This document shows, one piece after another, positions 1 through 9,077 of a DNA stretch of 64,000 nt (position 1 is its first letter; each line of letters begins with the position of its first letter). The position numbers were made by a program, and so were the translations under genes. The notes under the pieces are model-generated. The model ran no database searches, was not told where the DNA came from, and was given only the letters and a program-made list of their open reading frames with translations. This DNA comes from Massilia sp. HP4. Lineage in GTDB: Bacteria; Pseudomonadota; Gammaproteobacteria; Burkholderiales; Burkholderiaceae_D. The stretch is from contig NZ_STGG01000041.1 in NCBI RefSeq assembly GCF_005222695.1, forward strand, positions 248,001 through 312,000. Direction: 5' to 3'.

Positions 1-298
1 GCGCCGGGCCTGTCCTGCACCCCAGAGGCGGCGTGCAGCGTGGCGAACTTTTCTAGCAGGAAGAAGACCAGTACGCCTACCAGCAGGGTCGCGAACAGGC
101 TGTCCGGCGCGGCATCCGCCTCGAAGGCCTCGGGCAGCGCATGCAACAGCGACGCCGACAGCATGATGCCGACCGACAGGCTGGGCAGCCGTTCGGCCAT
201 CTTCTGAAGCAGGTTGAACCACACCAGGGCGGCGGCGGAAATGCTGACCACGCCGGAGAGGATGTGGTCAGCAGAATGGCGCGAAGCGTGGCATCCAT
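1..298 (-). pseudogene. ZIP-family metal transporter, 5' part, apparent frameshift
   Basis: The gene starts at ATG 298 and runs off the left end of the window. The reading begins MDATLRAILLTT and continues in the next frame as ILSGVVSISAAALVWFN, then a segment with LSVGIMLSASLLHALPEAF and a hydrophobic LVGVLVFFLLEKF. The SVGxxLxxxxLHxLPEA pattern is typical of transmembrane helices 2-3 of ZIP divalent-cation importers. The switch of frame around 260-264 fits loss of a single base. This is either a real inactivation or a sequencing error. The 3' part and the metal-binding helices 4-5 lie outside the window, so the metal cannot be inferred. Confidence 0.6.
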
Positions 299-351
299 GT
301 CGGTATCGGTATAGGGTTCAGGGGAGCGCTACTTTCAGCGCCCGGGTCGGC

Positions 352-861
352 TTAGCGCAGGACGCCGCCGCGCCGCGCGGCGTGTTCTGCGAGGGCATCC
401 ATCAGGCTGGCGACAGGCAGTCGTAATACGGCAGGTCCAGCCCGTCCAGCTGCGCGCGCACGGCAGCCATGTCCGACGGACGCGTGCCGGACTCGATGAT
501 CGAGGACACGAAGGCGGCGAACTCCACTGGAGACCAGCCGCTGTCCTGCGACAGGTCGGTATGGACGAAATCCAGGCCGTGGAAGGCGTGGTCCTGATTC
601 TCGATACGGCCGAAAATGTGCACGCCGCATGCGGTGCAGGCGTGGCGCTCGATGGTGGCGCCGGGGTCGGTCAGCGCCAGCTTGTCGGCGTGCGCCGTCA
701 CGCTGAGCTTGTCCCGAGGAACCACCGCGATCTGCGTGAACAGGGCGCCGGCCGGCTTCCAGCACTTGGTACAGCCGCAGGCACAGTTATGCGCCGTCTG
801 GCTCGCCAGCTTCACCTCTCTGCCTGCCGATTCCAGGATGGATGGTCAGATTCGTTGTCAT
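352..861 (-). pseudogene. gfa: Gfa, glutathione-dependent formaldehyde-activating enzyme, damaged
   Basis: Gfa joins formaldehyde to glutathione ahead of FrmA. The central part (about 815-402) is clear: [16 protein letters not shown], then [17 protein letters not shown] and [10 protein letters not shown], which are the second and third zinc-cysteine regions of the family. Two lesions are visible. The native start appears to be ATG 861 (MTTNLTIHP), but about 27 codons that should carry the first CxC zinc site are missing, with a change of frame before [10 protein letters not shown]. At the 3' end the reading stops after DCLSPA, whereas one extra base would restore [17 protein letters not shown] and a stop at 352. 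It sits 14 bp after fghA, so it was the last gene of a frmA-fghA-gfa operon. It probably makes no active enzyme. Confidence 0.75.
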
Positions 862-875
862 CGATATGCCTTACC

Positions 876-1718
876 TTATGTGGTCAATGCTTCGTGGTGG
901 AACGCGAGATGTTCGCCGATCAGGCTGGCGACGAAGTAGTAGCCGTGGTCGTAGGCCGGATGCCGGCGCAATACCAGCGGCTGGTCCTCAGCAGCGCAGG
1001 CGGCCTCGAAGACTTCCGGGTACAGTTGCTCCTCGAGGAACTTGTCGGCCAGGCCCTGGTCGATCAGGATCCCGCGCGCAAAAAGCCGTCGCGCGCCGTG
1101 CATCAGGGCGCTGGCGTCATACGACTCCCATGCGGCCGAGCGCGGCCCCAGATAGGCGCCGAATGCCTTTTCGCCCCAGGGGCAGCGCGTCGGCGCGCAG
1201 ATTGGCGCCAGGGCTGAAACCCACTGGAACAGCGTCGGATGGCGCAACGCCATCACCAGCGCGCCGTGCCCGCCCATCGAATGTCCCGTGATACCGATAC
1301 GGTCCGCATCGACCGGGAACCCGGCGGCGACGAGCGCGCGCAGATCGAGCAGGTAGCTGGCCATCCGGTAATGCCGGCTCCAGAGGACTTCGGTAGCATT
1401 CACTTAGAATCCGGCCCCGACGCCCAGGTCCCAGTCCTCGTTTTCGCCCGGCACGCCGGCATCGCGCGGACTGGTGTCGGGGGTGACGAGCACCAGCCCC
1501 AGCTCGCTTGCCCTGCGCTGGGCGCCGGCCTTGATCGCGAAGGTCTCTTCGGAACAGGTCAGTCCGGCCAGGTAGAACAGGGCCGGCAAGCGGGCATCCT
1601 GCGCCTGCGGCGGCAGGAAGACGCCGAAGTGCATGCTCGTGCCGACGGCCTGCGATGCATGCCGGTAGAAACGCTGCACGCCGCCGAAACAGGCGTGCTC
1701 GCTCAACAGTTCGAGCAT
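876..1718 (-). pseudogene. fghA: S-formylglutathione hydrolase interrupted by an in-frame TAA
   Basis: The enzyme hydrolyses S-formylglutathione to formate and glutathione. The N-terminal half (1718-1407) has HACFGGVQRFYRH, FYLAGLTCSEETF and LVTPDTSPRDAGVPG. The C-terminal half (1403-876) has YRMASYLLDLRALV and the nucleophile elbow GHSMGGHGAL. They join in the same frame at 1404-1406 across a TAA where family members have Tyr (GAGF-Y-V), so one base change separates it from an intact gene of about 280 residues. The start at 1718 lies 7 bp after frmA. Downstream re-initiation at the GTG 1403 would give only the C-terminal half. It is either a nonsense mutation or a sequencing error. Confidence 0.85.
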
Positions 1719-1725
1719 GCCGACC

Positions 1726-2832
1726 TCAGTACAGCACGACCGAACGGATCGACTCGCCGCTCTTCATCAGGTCGAAGCCTTCGTTGATGCGCTCGAGCGG
1801 CAGGCGGTGGGTGATCAGGTCGTCGATGTTCAGCTTGCCTTCCATGTACCAGTCGACGATCTTCGGCACATCGGTACGGCCGCGAGCGCCGCCGAAGGCC
1901 GAACCGCGCCATTCGCGTCCGGTCACCAGCTGGAACGGGCGGGTCGCGATTTCTTCACCGGCAGCGGCCACGCCGATGATGAAGGACTTGCCCCAGCCCT
2001 TGTGCGTGCATTCGAGGGCCTGGCGCATGGTGGTGGTGTTGCCGATGCACTCAAAACTGTAGTCCGCGCCACCGTCGGTGATCTGGACGATCGCGTCGAC
2101 CACGTTGTCCACTTCATTCGGACTGACGAAGTGCGTCATGCCGAACTTGCGCGCCATTTCCTGGCGGGCGGGATTGATGTCGACACCGATGATCTTGTGG
2201 GCCCCGACCATCCTGGCCGCCTGGATCACGTTCAGGCCGATGCCGCCGAGGCCGAACACCACGACGTTGGCGCCCGCCTCGACTTTCGCCGAGAACAGCA
2301 CGGCGCCGACACCGGTCGTCACGCCGCAGCCGATATAGCAGACCTTGTCGAACGGCGCATCGTTACGGATCTTCGCCAGGGCGATCTCGGGCACGACGAT
2401 GTAATTGGAGAAGGTCGACGTGCCCATGTAGTGGAACAGGGGCTTGCCGTCCAGCGAGAAGCGGCTGGTCGCATCCGGCATCAGACCGCGACCCTGGGTC
2501 GAGCGGATTGCCTGGCACAGATTGGTTTTCTGCGAGAGGCAGAACTTGCACTGCCGGCATTCCGGGGTGTACAGCGGGATGACGTGGTCGTCCTTCCCGA
2601 GCGTGGTGACGCCGGGCCCCACGTCGACGACGACGCCGGCTCCCTCATGTCCCAGGATGGCCGGGAACAGCCCCTCGGGGTCCGCGCCGGACAGCGTATA
2701 GTAATCGGTATGGCAAATACCGGTGGCCTTTAGTTCGACCAGCACTTCGCCAGCGCGTGGTCCTTGCAGGTCGACTTCTTCGATCGTCAGCGGTGCGCCA
2801 GCACGCCATGCAACGGCAGCCTTGGTTTTCAT
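1726..2832 (-). CDS. frmA: S-(hydroxymethyl)glutathione dehydrogenase, class III alcohol dehydrogenase
   Basis: A 368-residue NAD-dependent enzyme that oxidises S-hydroxymethylglutathione to S-formylglutathione. Visible features are the catalytic zinc region (ICHTDYYTLSGADPEG and GHEGAGVVVDVG), the structural-zinc lobe CRQCKFCLSQKTNLC, the Rossmann motif FGLGGIGLNVIQAARM with VGVD-like IGVD after it, and RPFQLVTGREWRGSAFGG near residue 310, all diagnostic of class III ADH. Length is normal. It is the only intact member of the frmA-fghA-gfa operon. It may still act as an S-nitrosoglutathione reductase, a known second activity of the family. Assignment is firm. Confidence 0.96.
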   Translation of the reverse strand: MKTKAAVAWRAGAPLTIEEVDLQGPRAGEVLVELKATGICHTDYYTLSGADPEGLFPAILGHEGAGVVVDVGPGVTTLGKDDHVIPLYTPECRQCKFCLSQKTNLCQAIRSTQGRGLMPDATSRFSLDGKPLFHYMGTSTFSNYIVVPEIALAKIRNDAPFDKVCYIGCGVTTGVGAVLFSAKVEAGANVVVFGLGGIGLNVIQAARMVGAHKIIGVDINPARQEMARKFGMTHFVSPNEVDNVVDAIVQITDGGADYSFECIGNTTTMRQALECTHKGWGKSFIIGVAAAGEEIATRPFQLVTGREWRGSAFGGARGRTDVPKIVDWYMEGKLNIDDLITHRLPLERINEGFDLMKSGESIRSVVLY

Positions 2833-3002
2833 CGGTTTACCCTCGTGAAATGATGAATGAATTCGTGCGTTCTACAGCGAGGATATTGTCCGCATTTGGG
2901 CGTCCTGGGTGGCGCTCGCGGGCCCGGAATGGCAGGAAAGGCGCGAACAATGGCCGGATTCGGCCATGTTTTGAGGTTCCTGGAACCTATCCCGGCAGGT
3001 TC

Positions 3003-4004
3003 TCAGAACTGAGACAGGTGGCGCTGGCGCGTCTCGGATGGGGTTTCGCCAAATGAGGCACGGTACTTGCGATTGAATTCGCCCAGGTGGCGGTAGCCCC
3101 AATGGAGAGCGATGTCGGCGATGGTCTTGCCCGAGGCGGAGCGCACCAGTTCCGCCCTGATTCGCTGCAGGCGCAGCTTCTGTACATACTGCATCGGGCT
3201 CGTGCCGCAGGATTGCTGGAAAGCGCGCGCCAGCGAGCGAATGCTGCAACCGGCGGCTGCGGCAATTTCCAACAGCGTGATGTCGGCATCGAGGCGGGCG
3301 TTGATGTAGTCCACCGCCATTCTGAACTGGCGAGGCGTGACGGACCTGATCCGGCCTGCGCCGCCATGGTAGTTGTGCGGCTGGATCCCGAGCAGGGTCA
3401 GCATCAGGAGTTCTTCCATGCTGGCGGTCTCGAGCCGGCACGGCTGTGCGGCGTCGGCGGCATTGAGCGAGGAAACGACGAAGCGCAGCAAGGCACCCCA
3501 ACGCTGGACCGCGGCCGGCTGCGCCATGACGCCCTCGAAATGCAGGGGCGTATCGGGGACGCTGTCGTACATCCGCACGCACATCTCCTCGACGCGGCGG
3601 CGCTCGAAACGCAGTTTCAGCACCTCGGTGTCCGGTTCGTAGAGGAAAGTGGGCCGGTCCTCTTCGTGCGAAATGAAGGAGACTCCCGATGCCGCCCCGA
3701 GGGTACGGCCAGCTGCCGCCATGCCAGCCTTGCCGTGCACGGCAGTGGTGACCAGGATGGCGCCCTCCAGCCCCCTCGGCTCGATGTCGATGTTCGTCCC
3801 GAAGCGAAAGGTGGATACCGCCACCCTGCCGCAATCCGCGGCACGTACCCGCACCGGCTCGCGTGCAGCGCCCGCGCCTTTCTGCCGGGCGAGGAACGGC
3901 CCCTGCAGCCCCTCGATGGCAGGCGTGGCCTGGCACAGGTCCGGCGTCGCGACGCGCGTGAAACGGTCGGACAACAGCAGGCCAGCTTCAGTCTCGCAGA
4001 ACAT
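3003..4004 (-). CDS. AraC/XylS-family transcriptional regulator
   Basis: 333 residues. The N-terminal two thirds resemble the AraC_binding_2 sensing domain (TFRFGTNIDIEPRGLEGAIL style). The C-terminal 100 residues carry two helix-turn-helix units, ITLLEIAAAAGCSIRSLARA and KTIADIALHWGYRHLGEFNR. Start ATG 4004 has a good Shine-Dalgarno (GGGAGG). It lies between the nag operon and frmA on the same strand, 122 bp after nagL and 170 bp before frmA. It could control either group. XylS-type relatives respond to aromatic acids, which favours the nag genes, but nothing in the sequence proves this. Confidence 0.88.
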   Translation of the reverse strand: MFCETEAGLLLSDRFTRVATPDLCQATPAIEGLQGPFLARQKGAGAAREPVRVRAADCGRVAVSTFRFGTNIDIEPRGLEGAILVTTAVHGKAGMAAAGRTLGAASGVSFISHEEDRPTFLYEPDTEVLKLRFERRRVEEMCVRMYDSVPDTPLHFEGVMAQPAAVQRWGALLRFVVSSLNAADAAQPCRLETASMEELLMLTLLGIQPHNYHGGAGRIRSVTPRQFRMAVDYINARLDADITLLEIAAAAGCSIRSLARAFQQSCGTSPMQYVQKLRLQRIRAELVRSASGKTIADIALHWGYRHLGEFNRKYRASFGETPSETRQRHLSQF

Positions 4005-4126
4005 GGTGTTGCCTCCCCAAGGTGACCGTGCCCGCTCGCGGGCACGCGATTGCGGAATCGAACCAGCACGCCGGCGTCAGCGTACCGACAGCTTGGCCGG
4101 CTTGAACAGTCCGGTCAACCGGCGGG

Positions 4127-4765
4127 TCAAGCGATGTAGTCCGGCTGACTGGCCGGAGCCGCCTGGATGAAGGCGGGTTGCGCGATGCAGTGCTCGTAGA
4201 TCGCGAGGATTCGAGGGAAGCGCGTCAGGTCGCATCCCATCCGCATCGCGTTCGCCACCTGCGGCACGAGGCAGCAGTCGGCCAGGGTCGGCTGGTCGCC
4301 GGCGCAAAAAGGCCCCGCCGGCAGCCTGGCCAGCAACTGCTCGATCGCGACCAGGCCTTCGTCGACCCAATGCCTGTACCACGCGTTCTTGTCGTCGTCA
4401 TTCACGCCAAGCTCGACGCTCAGGTATTTCAGCACCCGGATATTGGTGATCGGGTGGATCTCGCAGGCGATGGTCTGGGCGATCTCCAGCACCCGGGCCC
4501 GCAGCAGTGGCTGGTCCGGGATCAGGCGCGCTTCCGGGTAACGGCCGTCGAGATAGTCGATGATGGCGAGCGACTGGGTCAGGCTGGTATCGCCGTCGAC
4601 CAGCACCGGCACGATGCCGACCGGGCTCAGTGCGCGGTAATCCTCCTTGCCCTGCTCGCCGACGCGCAGGTTGACGGCCACATGGTCGTAGGGCAGGCCC
4701 TTGAGCGCCAGCGCGATGCGCACGCGGTAGGAGGTGGAGCTGTTGAAGAAGCTGTAGAGTTTCAT
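4127..4765 (-). CDS. nagL: Maleylpyruvate isomerase (zeta-class GST)
   Basis: 212 residues. It converts maleylpyruvate to fumarylpyruvate using glutathione, the third step of the gentisate pathway. The N-terminal thioredoxin-like domain has the zeta-GST active-site signature NSSTSYRVRIALALKG. The family motif SPVGIVPVLVDGD follows, then SLAIIDYLDGRYPE and the C-terminal helical motif CAGDQPTLADCCLVPQ. It starts 6 bp after the MFS gene and is the last gene of the nag operon. Maleylacetoacetate isomerase (homogentisate pathway) is the sequence-level alternative; the gentisate dioxygenase and fumarylpyruvate hydrolase in the same operon decide for maleylpyruvate. Confidence 0.93.
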   Translation of the reverse strand: MKLYSFFNSSTSYRVRIALALKGLPYDHVAVNLRVGEQGKEDYRALSPVGIVPVLVDGDTSLTQSLAIIDYLDGRYPEARLIPDQPLLRARVLEIAQTIACEIHPITNIRVLKYLSVELGVNDDDKNAWYRHWVDEGLVAIEQLLARLPAGPFCAGDQPTLADCCLVPQVANAMRMGCDLTRFPRILAIYEHCIAQPAFIQAAPASQPDYIA

Positions 4766-4771
4766 GTCGTT

Positions 4772-6148
4772 TCAGTCAGTGGCGGAAAGTCGGGTGGTCG
4801 GCGCGATCTTCGCCCGTCCGGCAGCGGAACTGCCATAGCGGGCGTTCATGGCGAAGATCGCGAGCGATGCCAGCAATGCGGGTAGCGCCAGCAAGAGGAT
4901 GATGGTCGAGAAGCCCAACCCGGCGCCGAGCAGCGCGCCGCCGAGCAGCGAGCCGAGGATGGCGCCACAACGACCGATTCCCAGTGCCCAGCTGACGCCG
5001 GTCACGCGGTTGCTGGTCGGGTAGAAGGCCGCGGCCAGGGCATTGGCGCCCACCTGCGAACCGCTGACGCAAAAGCCCACGCCGGCGACCGCGAGGTTGA
5101 GCACCAGCAGGTCGGTGTAGTAGAAACCGATCAGCACAATGAAGCCGATGGCCGCCAGGTAGGACGTGCCGAGCACGCGGTAGGGATTGAACCTGTCCAT
5201 GGCCCAGCCAAGCGCGACGGCGCCGACCGTGCCGCCCACCTGGTACATGGCAGCGACCAGCGCCGCCTTGGCGAGCGGGAACCCGGCGTCCTTGAAGAGG
5301 ATCGGCAGCCAGTTGGTCAGCAGGTAGACGATCAGGAGGCTCATGAAGAAGGCCGCCCACAGGCCGAGCGTGCCGGATCCGAGCGGCTTGGCGAACAGCT
5401 GCGCCACCGGGGAACGGCCAGCGGCGGCCGGCGCTTCGGGCAGCACGAAGCGGGCACCGTCGAGCTTTGCCTGCGGCGCGATGCGACGCAGGATGGCGGC
5501 GATCTGCGGGCTGTCCGGCTTGCGCAGCACCAGGAAGCGCACCGATTCCGGGAGCACGAACAGGAGCAGCAGCGCGCAGGCGATCGGCACATAGCCGCCC
5601 AGCAGCAGCACGCTGCGCCAGCCATATTCGGGGATCACGTGGGCCGCCAGCACCCCGCCCAGGCCGGAGCCGAGCGTGAAGCCGCAAAACATGATGGTGA
5701 CGACCTTCGACTTGATGCGCTGGGGCGAGTACTCGGAGGTGAGCGTGATCGCGTTCGGCATCGCGCCGCCAAGGCCCAGGCCGGTGAGGAAGCGGAAGAA
5801 GGTGAGCATGAACAGCGAATCGGTATAAGCCGAGGCCAGGCTCCAGATACCGAAGAAGAACACCGACAGCACCAGGATGATTTTCCTGCCGATGCGGTCG
5901 CCGAGGGGGCCGGCGATGAAGGATCCGACGGCCAGGCCCACCAGGCCAGCCGCCATCAAAGGCGCGAGCTGTTGCGGCAGCAGCTGCCACTGGGTGCGCA
6001 GCGAAGGCGCGATGAAGCCGATGATCGCCGTATCGAACCCGTCGATGGCGATGATGACGAAACAAAGAAAAGCGATCAGAAACTGGTGACGCGAAAAGCG
6101 GCCGGAGTCGATCAGTTGCTGCACGTCGACCTTGACGGTACCGGACAT
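4772..6148 (-). CDS. MFS aromatic-acid:H+ symporter (AAHS family)
   Basis: 458 residues from ATG 6148, chosen because AGGAGACAACC precedes it; an upstream in-frame start exists but has no ribosome site. Twelve hydrophobic segments are evident. Signatures of the family are AIDGFDTAIIGFIAPSL in helix 1, GPLGDRIGRK in the loop between helices 2 and 3 (the DGxD and GxxxDRxGRR motifs) and PESVRFLVLR after helix 6. It sits inside the nag operon between nagAb and nagL, so the likely substrate is salicylate, gentisate or a related hydroxybenzoate taken up across the inner membrane. The exact substrate cannot be read from sequence. Confidence 0.9.
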   Translation of the reverse strand: MSGTVKVDVQQLIDSGRFSRHQFLIAFLCFVIIAIDGFDTAIIGFIAPSLRTQWQLLPQQLAPLMAAGLVGLAVGSFIAGPLGDRIGRKIILVLSVFFFGIWSLASAYTDSLFMLTFFRFLTGLGLGGAMPNAITLTSEYSPQRIKSKVVTIMFCGFTLGSGLGGVLAAHVIPEYGWRSVLLLGGYVPIACALLLLFVLPESVRFLVLRKPDSPQIAAILRRIAPQAKLDGARFVLPEAPAAAGRSPVAQLFAKPLGSGTLGLWAAFFMSLLIVYLLTNWLPILFKDAGFPLAKAALVAAMYQVGGTVGAVALGWAMDRFNPYRVLGTSYLAAIGFIVLIGFYYTDLLVLNLAVAGVGFCVSGSQVGANALAAAFYPTSNRVTGVSWALGIGRCGAILGSLLGGALLGAGLGFSTIILLLALPALLASLAIFAMNARYGSSAAGRAKIAPTTRLSATD

Positions 6149-6258
6149 GGTTGTCTCCTGATGATTGATGCGTGCGCATGTAGTCTCGTGCTGCCTTGCG
6201 CATGCCGGAAAAACTGAAAACGCAGGGCCCGGCGGACCCTGCCATCCGACGCCAGGCC

Positions 6259-6573
6259 TCAACCGACGTCGACGAACACCCTCCCGCTATCGATTTTCAC
6301 CGGATAGGTGCGCACTGCATCGGTGACGGGTTCGCACATCGGGCGGCCGTCGCGAATGTCGAACTTGCCCTGATGAAGCGGGCACTCGATCTCGAAGCCC
6401 TCCAGGAAGCCATCGCACAGGCGCGCATGGCCGTGGGTGCAGATATTGTCGGTCGCGTAGACCTGCCCTTCGACGCTGTACAGCGCCAGGTCCTTGCCTG
6501 CCGCCGCGACGCCGATCACGTCCTCTTCTGGCACGTCCTCGAGCGCGCCGACGTCCAGCCAGTTGTTTTCCAT
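6259..6573 (-). CDS. nagAb: Rieske [2Fe-2S] ferredoxin of salicylate 5-hydroxylase
   Basis: 104 residues from ATG 6573 (MENNWLDVG), with GAGG 8 bp upstream; a TTG at 6585 overlapping the nagH stop is a weaker alternative. The Rieske ligands are [11 protein letters not shown] and, after a 17-residue gap, CPLHQGKFD. The protein carries electrons from the NagAa reductase to the NagGH oxygenase in the cytoplasm. In Ralstonia U2 the same ferredoxin also serves naphthalene dioxygenase. No naphthalene genes are in this window, so here it is probably dedicated to NagGH. Confidence 0.92.
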   Translation of the reverse strand: MENNWLDVGALEDVPEEDVIGVAAAGKDLALYSVEGQVYATDNICTHGHARLCDGFLEGFEIECPLHQGKFDIRDGRPMCEPVTDAVRTYPVKIDSGRVFVDVG

Positions 6574-6581
6574 GTCTTGCC

Positions 6582-7064
6582 TCAAATCGGGTAAATCAGC
6601 GAATTCGGAATCATTTCGGTGTCATAGATGCACAGCCGCGATGCGAACTTCATGCCGTCCGCGGTGATGCGTACGCGGTCGAGATAGCGGCCAACGTTGA
6701 ACACCGTGGTTTCCTGGCTCAGCTTCGTGCGGAACACCGCATAGTTCGACTCGGCCTCGATCATGTCGCCGTCGCGGCGCAGGATGCGCGGCAGGCCGAC
6801 CACGTGGCGCTGGTAGTAGGGGTCGTGGAACAGGGTTTCCCTGATGCCGTAGGCCCGGTCCTGCAGCATGCGGCGGCTGAGCAGGGACAGCGTCGCCAGC
6901 GGGAAGCCGCGTTCATGGTTCTCGCGCGGCTGGACCTTGTATTCGCAGTCCTCGAGGAAGAAACCGACCCAGCGGTCCCAGTCCGCGGCATCGATCGCCG
7001 AAGCATAGTCGGCGTTCAGCTGGACCAGCGCCAGGTAGGCCTGGATATCGTCGTGGGAATTCAT
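6582..7064 (-). CDS. nagH: Salicylate 5-hydroxylase, small (beta) oxygenase subunit
   Basis: 160 residues with the NTF2-like fold of ring-hydroxylating dioxygenase beta subunits: [55 protein letters not shown] and SNYAVFRT. It has no metal ligands and is structural. It starts 3 bp after the nagG stop and its own TGA lies 8 bp before the nagAb ATG, so the three genes are tightly coupled. Length matches NagH of Ralstonia U2. Confidence 0.9.
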   Translation of the reverse strand: MNSHDDIQAYLALVQLNADYASAIDAADWDRWVGFFLEDCEYKVQPRENHERGFPLATLSLLSRRMLQDRAYGIRETLFHDPYYQRHVVGLPRILRRDGDMIEAESNYAVFRTKLSQETTVFNVGRYLDRVRITADGMKFASRLCIYDTEMIPNSLIYPI

Positions 7065-7067
7065 TGA

Positions 7068-8333
7068 TCAGTCCTCCATCACCTTGCGCCAGTAGCTGTA
7101 CATCCCGCGGATCAGGGTTTCGGTCACCATGTGGTCGGTATTCTCGACGCCATGGCCACCGAGTTCCGCCACCGCGCGGTGGAACGGCTTCTGTTCGAAG
7201 CCGTACTGCGACAGCTCGATCACTTCGCCGTCGTCGGCAGAGACGAAGCCGGCCGGGCCGAACAGGTTGGCCTGCACCAGGCGGCGCTGCGTCATCTCCT
7301 CGGTATCGTCCTCGAAACCGAAGTGGGTCCAGACGAAATCGAAGGAGCCCTTGCCGTTTGGCTGGATGTGGCGGGTCGACACGCTGTTGACCTGCTGCTG
7401 GAAGATCACGCTCGGGAACACGGTCATCATCACCGCGGTCGGGCCGCCCCACCAGTCCTCGGGCACGATGTCGAGCAGGCGCTTGTCCTGCACTTCCATC
7501 GATGACTTGAAACTGGTGACGCCGGCGGTAACCTCGCTGGTCGCGGCCTGCTGGCTGCGGGTCGAGATCATCGCCGCATGGCGATGGTGGGCGTCCATCT
7601 TCAGTTCGGACTTGTTGTCCGCGCGCCAGAGGCCGTAGGTGACGAACCAGGTGTGCAGCAGGCCCGGGTGGTATGGATCCTTGATGTTTTCCTGCATCAG
7701 CTTCCAGTTGCCCGGAATGCGCTGGCGGTTGTAGCCCAGGATCGTCAGCTTGCGGCCGTTGAACAAACGGTCGAAATAGCCCAGCATGTCCGGGCCCAGG
7801 TAATCCTCGAGCGGCTCGACCTCGTGGTCGAAGGAGGCGAACACGACGCCGCCGCGCACGGCCACCTTCAGCTTGGTAAGCCCATGATCCTTGGTGTCGA
7901 ATTCCTTCGGCATGCCGCCGTTGACCTTGCCGTCCTGCTTGACGCCGCGGCGGAACGGCACGCCCTGCAGGTCACCGTTGAGCTTGTAATTCCACTGGTG
8001 ATAGGGGCACACGAATTCCTTGCGGTTGCCGTGGCGCTCGCGGCAGAACTGCATGCCGCGGTGGGCGCACACGTTCTCTACCACGTTGATCTCGCCTTCA
8101 TTGCCACGCACCATGATCACCGAGCGCTCGCCGACCACCGTGCGCTTGAAGTCGCCCGCGTTCGGAATCTCGGCCTCGAGGCCGACGTAGCACCAGTGGC
8201 CGTGGTAGAACAGGCGTTCCAGTTCGCGCCTGTAGATCTGCTCGTCGGTATACACCGAGAACGGAATCCTGCTGCTGCTCTCCTTGGATTCCCACACCGG
8301 GCGGATGGGGAATACGACGGGGGTGTCTCCCAT
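7068..8333 (-). CDS. nagG: Salicylate 5-hydroxylase, large (alpha) oxygenase subunit
   Basis: 421 residues from ATG 8333 with AAGGAGAC upstream. It is the catalytic Rieske non-haem iron subunit converting salicylate to gentisate. The Rieske cluster ligands are ENVCAHRGMQFC and CPYHQWNYKLNG in the first 120 residues. The mononuclear iron site lies near NIKDPYHPGLLHTWF, which supplies both histidines. Size and partners (NagH, NagAb, NagAa) match the U2 salicylate 5-hydroxylase, the known monooxygenase member of this family. Another benzoate analogue such as anthranilate is possible, but the gentisate genes next door favour salicylate. Confidence 0.92.
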   Translation of the reverse strand: MGDTPVVFPIRPVWESKESSSRIPFSVYTDEQIYRRELERLFYHGHWCYVGLEAEIPNAGDFKRTVVGERSVIMVRGNEGEINVVENVCAHRGMQFCRERHGNRKEFVCPYHQWNYKLNGDLQGVPFRRGVKQDGKVNGGMPKEFDTKDHGLTKLKVAVRGGVVFASFDHEVEPLEDYLGPDMLGYFDRLFNGRKLTILGYNRQRIPGNWKLMQENIKDPYHPGLLHTWFVTYGLWRADNKSELKMDAHHRHAAMISTRSQQAATSEVTAGVTSFKSSMEVQDKRLLDIVPEDWWGGPTAVMMTVFPSVIFQQQVNSVSTRHIQPNGKGSFDFVWTHFGFEDDTEEMTQRRLVQANLFGPAGFVSADDGEVIELSQYGFEQKPFHRAVAELGGHGVENTDHMVTETLIRGMYSYWRKVMED

Positions 8334-8361
8334 GTCTGTCTCCTTGATTGAGTAGAGCCTG

Positions 8362-9060
8362 TTATCCGGCGACCCGCACGCGGATCTCGCCGAGACCGGC
8401 AACCGAACCGACCATCAGGTCGCCCGGCTTGACCGCGTTCACGCCTTCCGGAGTGCCGGTCATAATGATGTCGCCCGGCTCGAGGGTTTCGTATTCGGAC
8501 AGGTAGGCGATCGATTCGGCCACCGACCAGATCAGCTTGGACACGTCGGAACGTTGGCGCTCTTCGCCATTCACCGTCACCGCGATCTCGCCTTCGCTCA
8601 CGTGGCCGACCTCGGCGCCGCGGTGGATCGGGCCGATCGGCGCCGACTTGGCGAAGGACTTGCCGAACTCCCATGGACGGCCCTTGTCGCGCGCCTCGAG
8701 CTGGATGTCGCGACGGGTCATGTCGAGGCCGACTGCGTAGCCATAGACATGGTCGAGCGCCTGCTCTACCGGAATGTTGGCGCCGCCCTTGCCGATCGCG
8801 ACCACCAGTTCGATCTCATGGTGGAAGTTCGCGGTCTTCGGCGGATACGGTATCGTCACCTCTTCGCTACCGGCCGCGATGGTCGCATTGGCCGGCTTCA
8901 TGAAGAAGAACGGCGGATCGCGGTCAGGGTCCTTGCCCATCTCGCGGGCATGGGCGGCGTAGTTGCGGCCGACGCAGAAGATGCGGTTAACGGGGAACTG
9001 CTCGGCGCTGCCGGCGACCGGCAGGGTGTAGACGGGTGCGGGTGCTATTGCGTATTTCAT
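8362..9060 (-). CDS. nagK: Fumarylpyruvate hydrolase (FAH family)
   Basis: 232 residues from ATG 9060 with GGAGAACAAG upstream. It splits fumarylpyruvate to fumarate and pyruvate, the last step of the pathway. FAH-family motifs are FCVGRNYAAHAREMG, then the metal-binding acids in FHHEIELVVAIG and GYAVGLDMTRRDIQ, and the C-terminal GDIIMTGTPEGV. It lies 17 bp after nagI and 28 bp before nagG. Length matches NagK. Confidence 0.93.
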   Translation of the reverse strand: MKYAIAPAPVYTLPVAGSAEQFPVNRIFCVGRNYAAHAREMGKDPDRDPPFFFMKPANATIAAGSEEVTIPYPPKTANFHHEIELVVAIGKGGANIPVEQALDHVYGYAVGLDMTRRDIQLEARDKGRPWEFGKSFAKSAPIGPIHRGAEVGHVSEGEIAVTVNGEERQRSDVSKLIWSVAESIAYLSEYETLEPGDIIMTGTPEGVNAVKPGDLMVGSVAGLGEIRVRVAG

Positions 9061-9077
9061 CTTGTTCTCCAGTGGAA

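Noticed and set aside
4005..4126. Possible small ORF between nagL and the AraC gene
   Set aside because: Only 122 bp, with no start plus ribosome site and no similarity.
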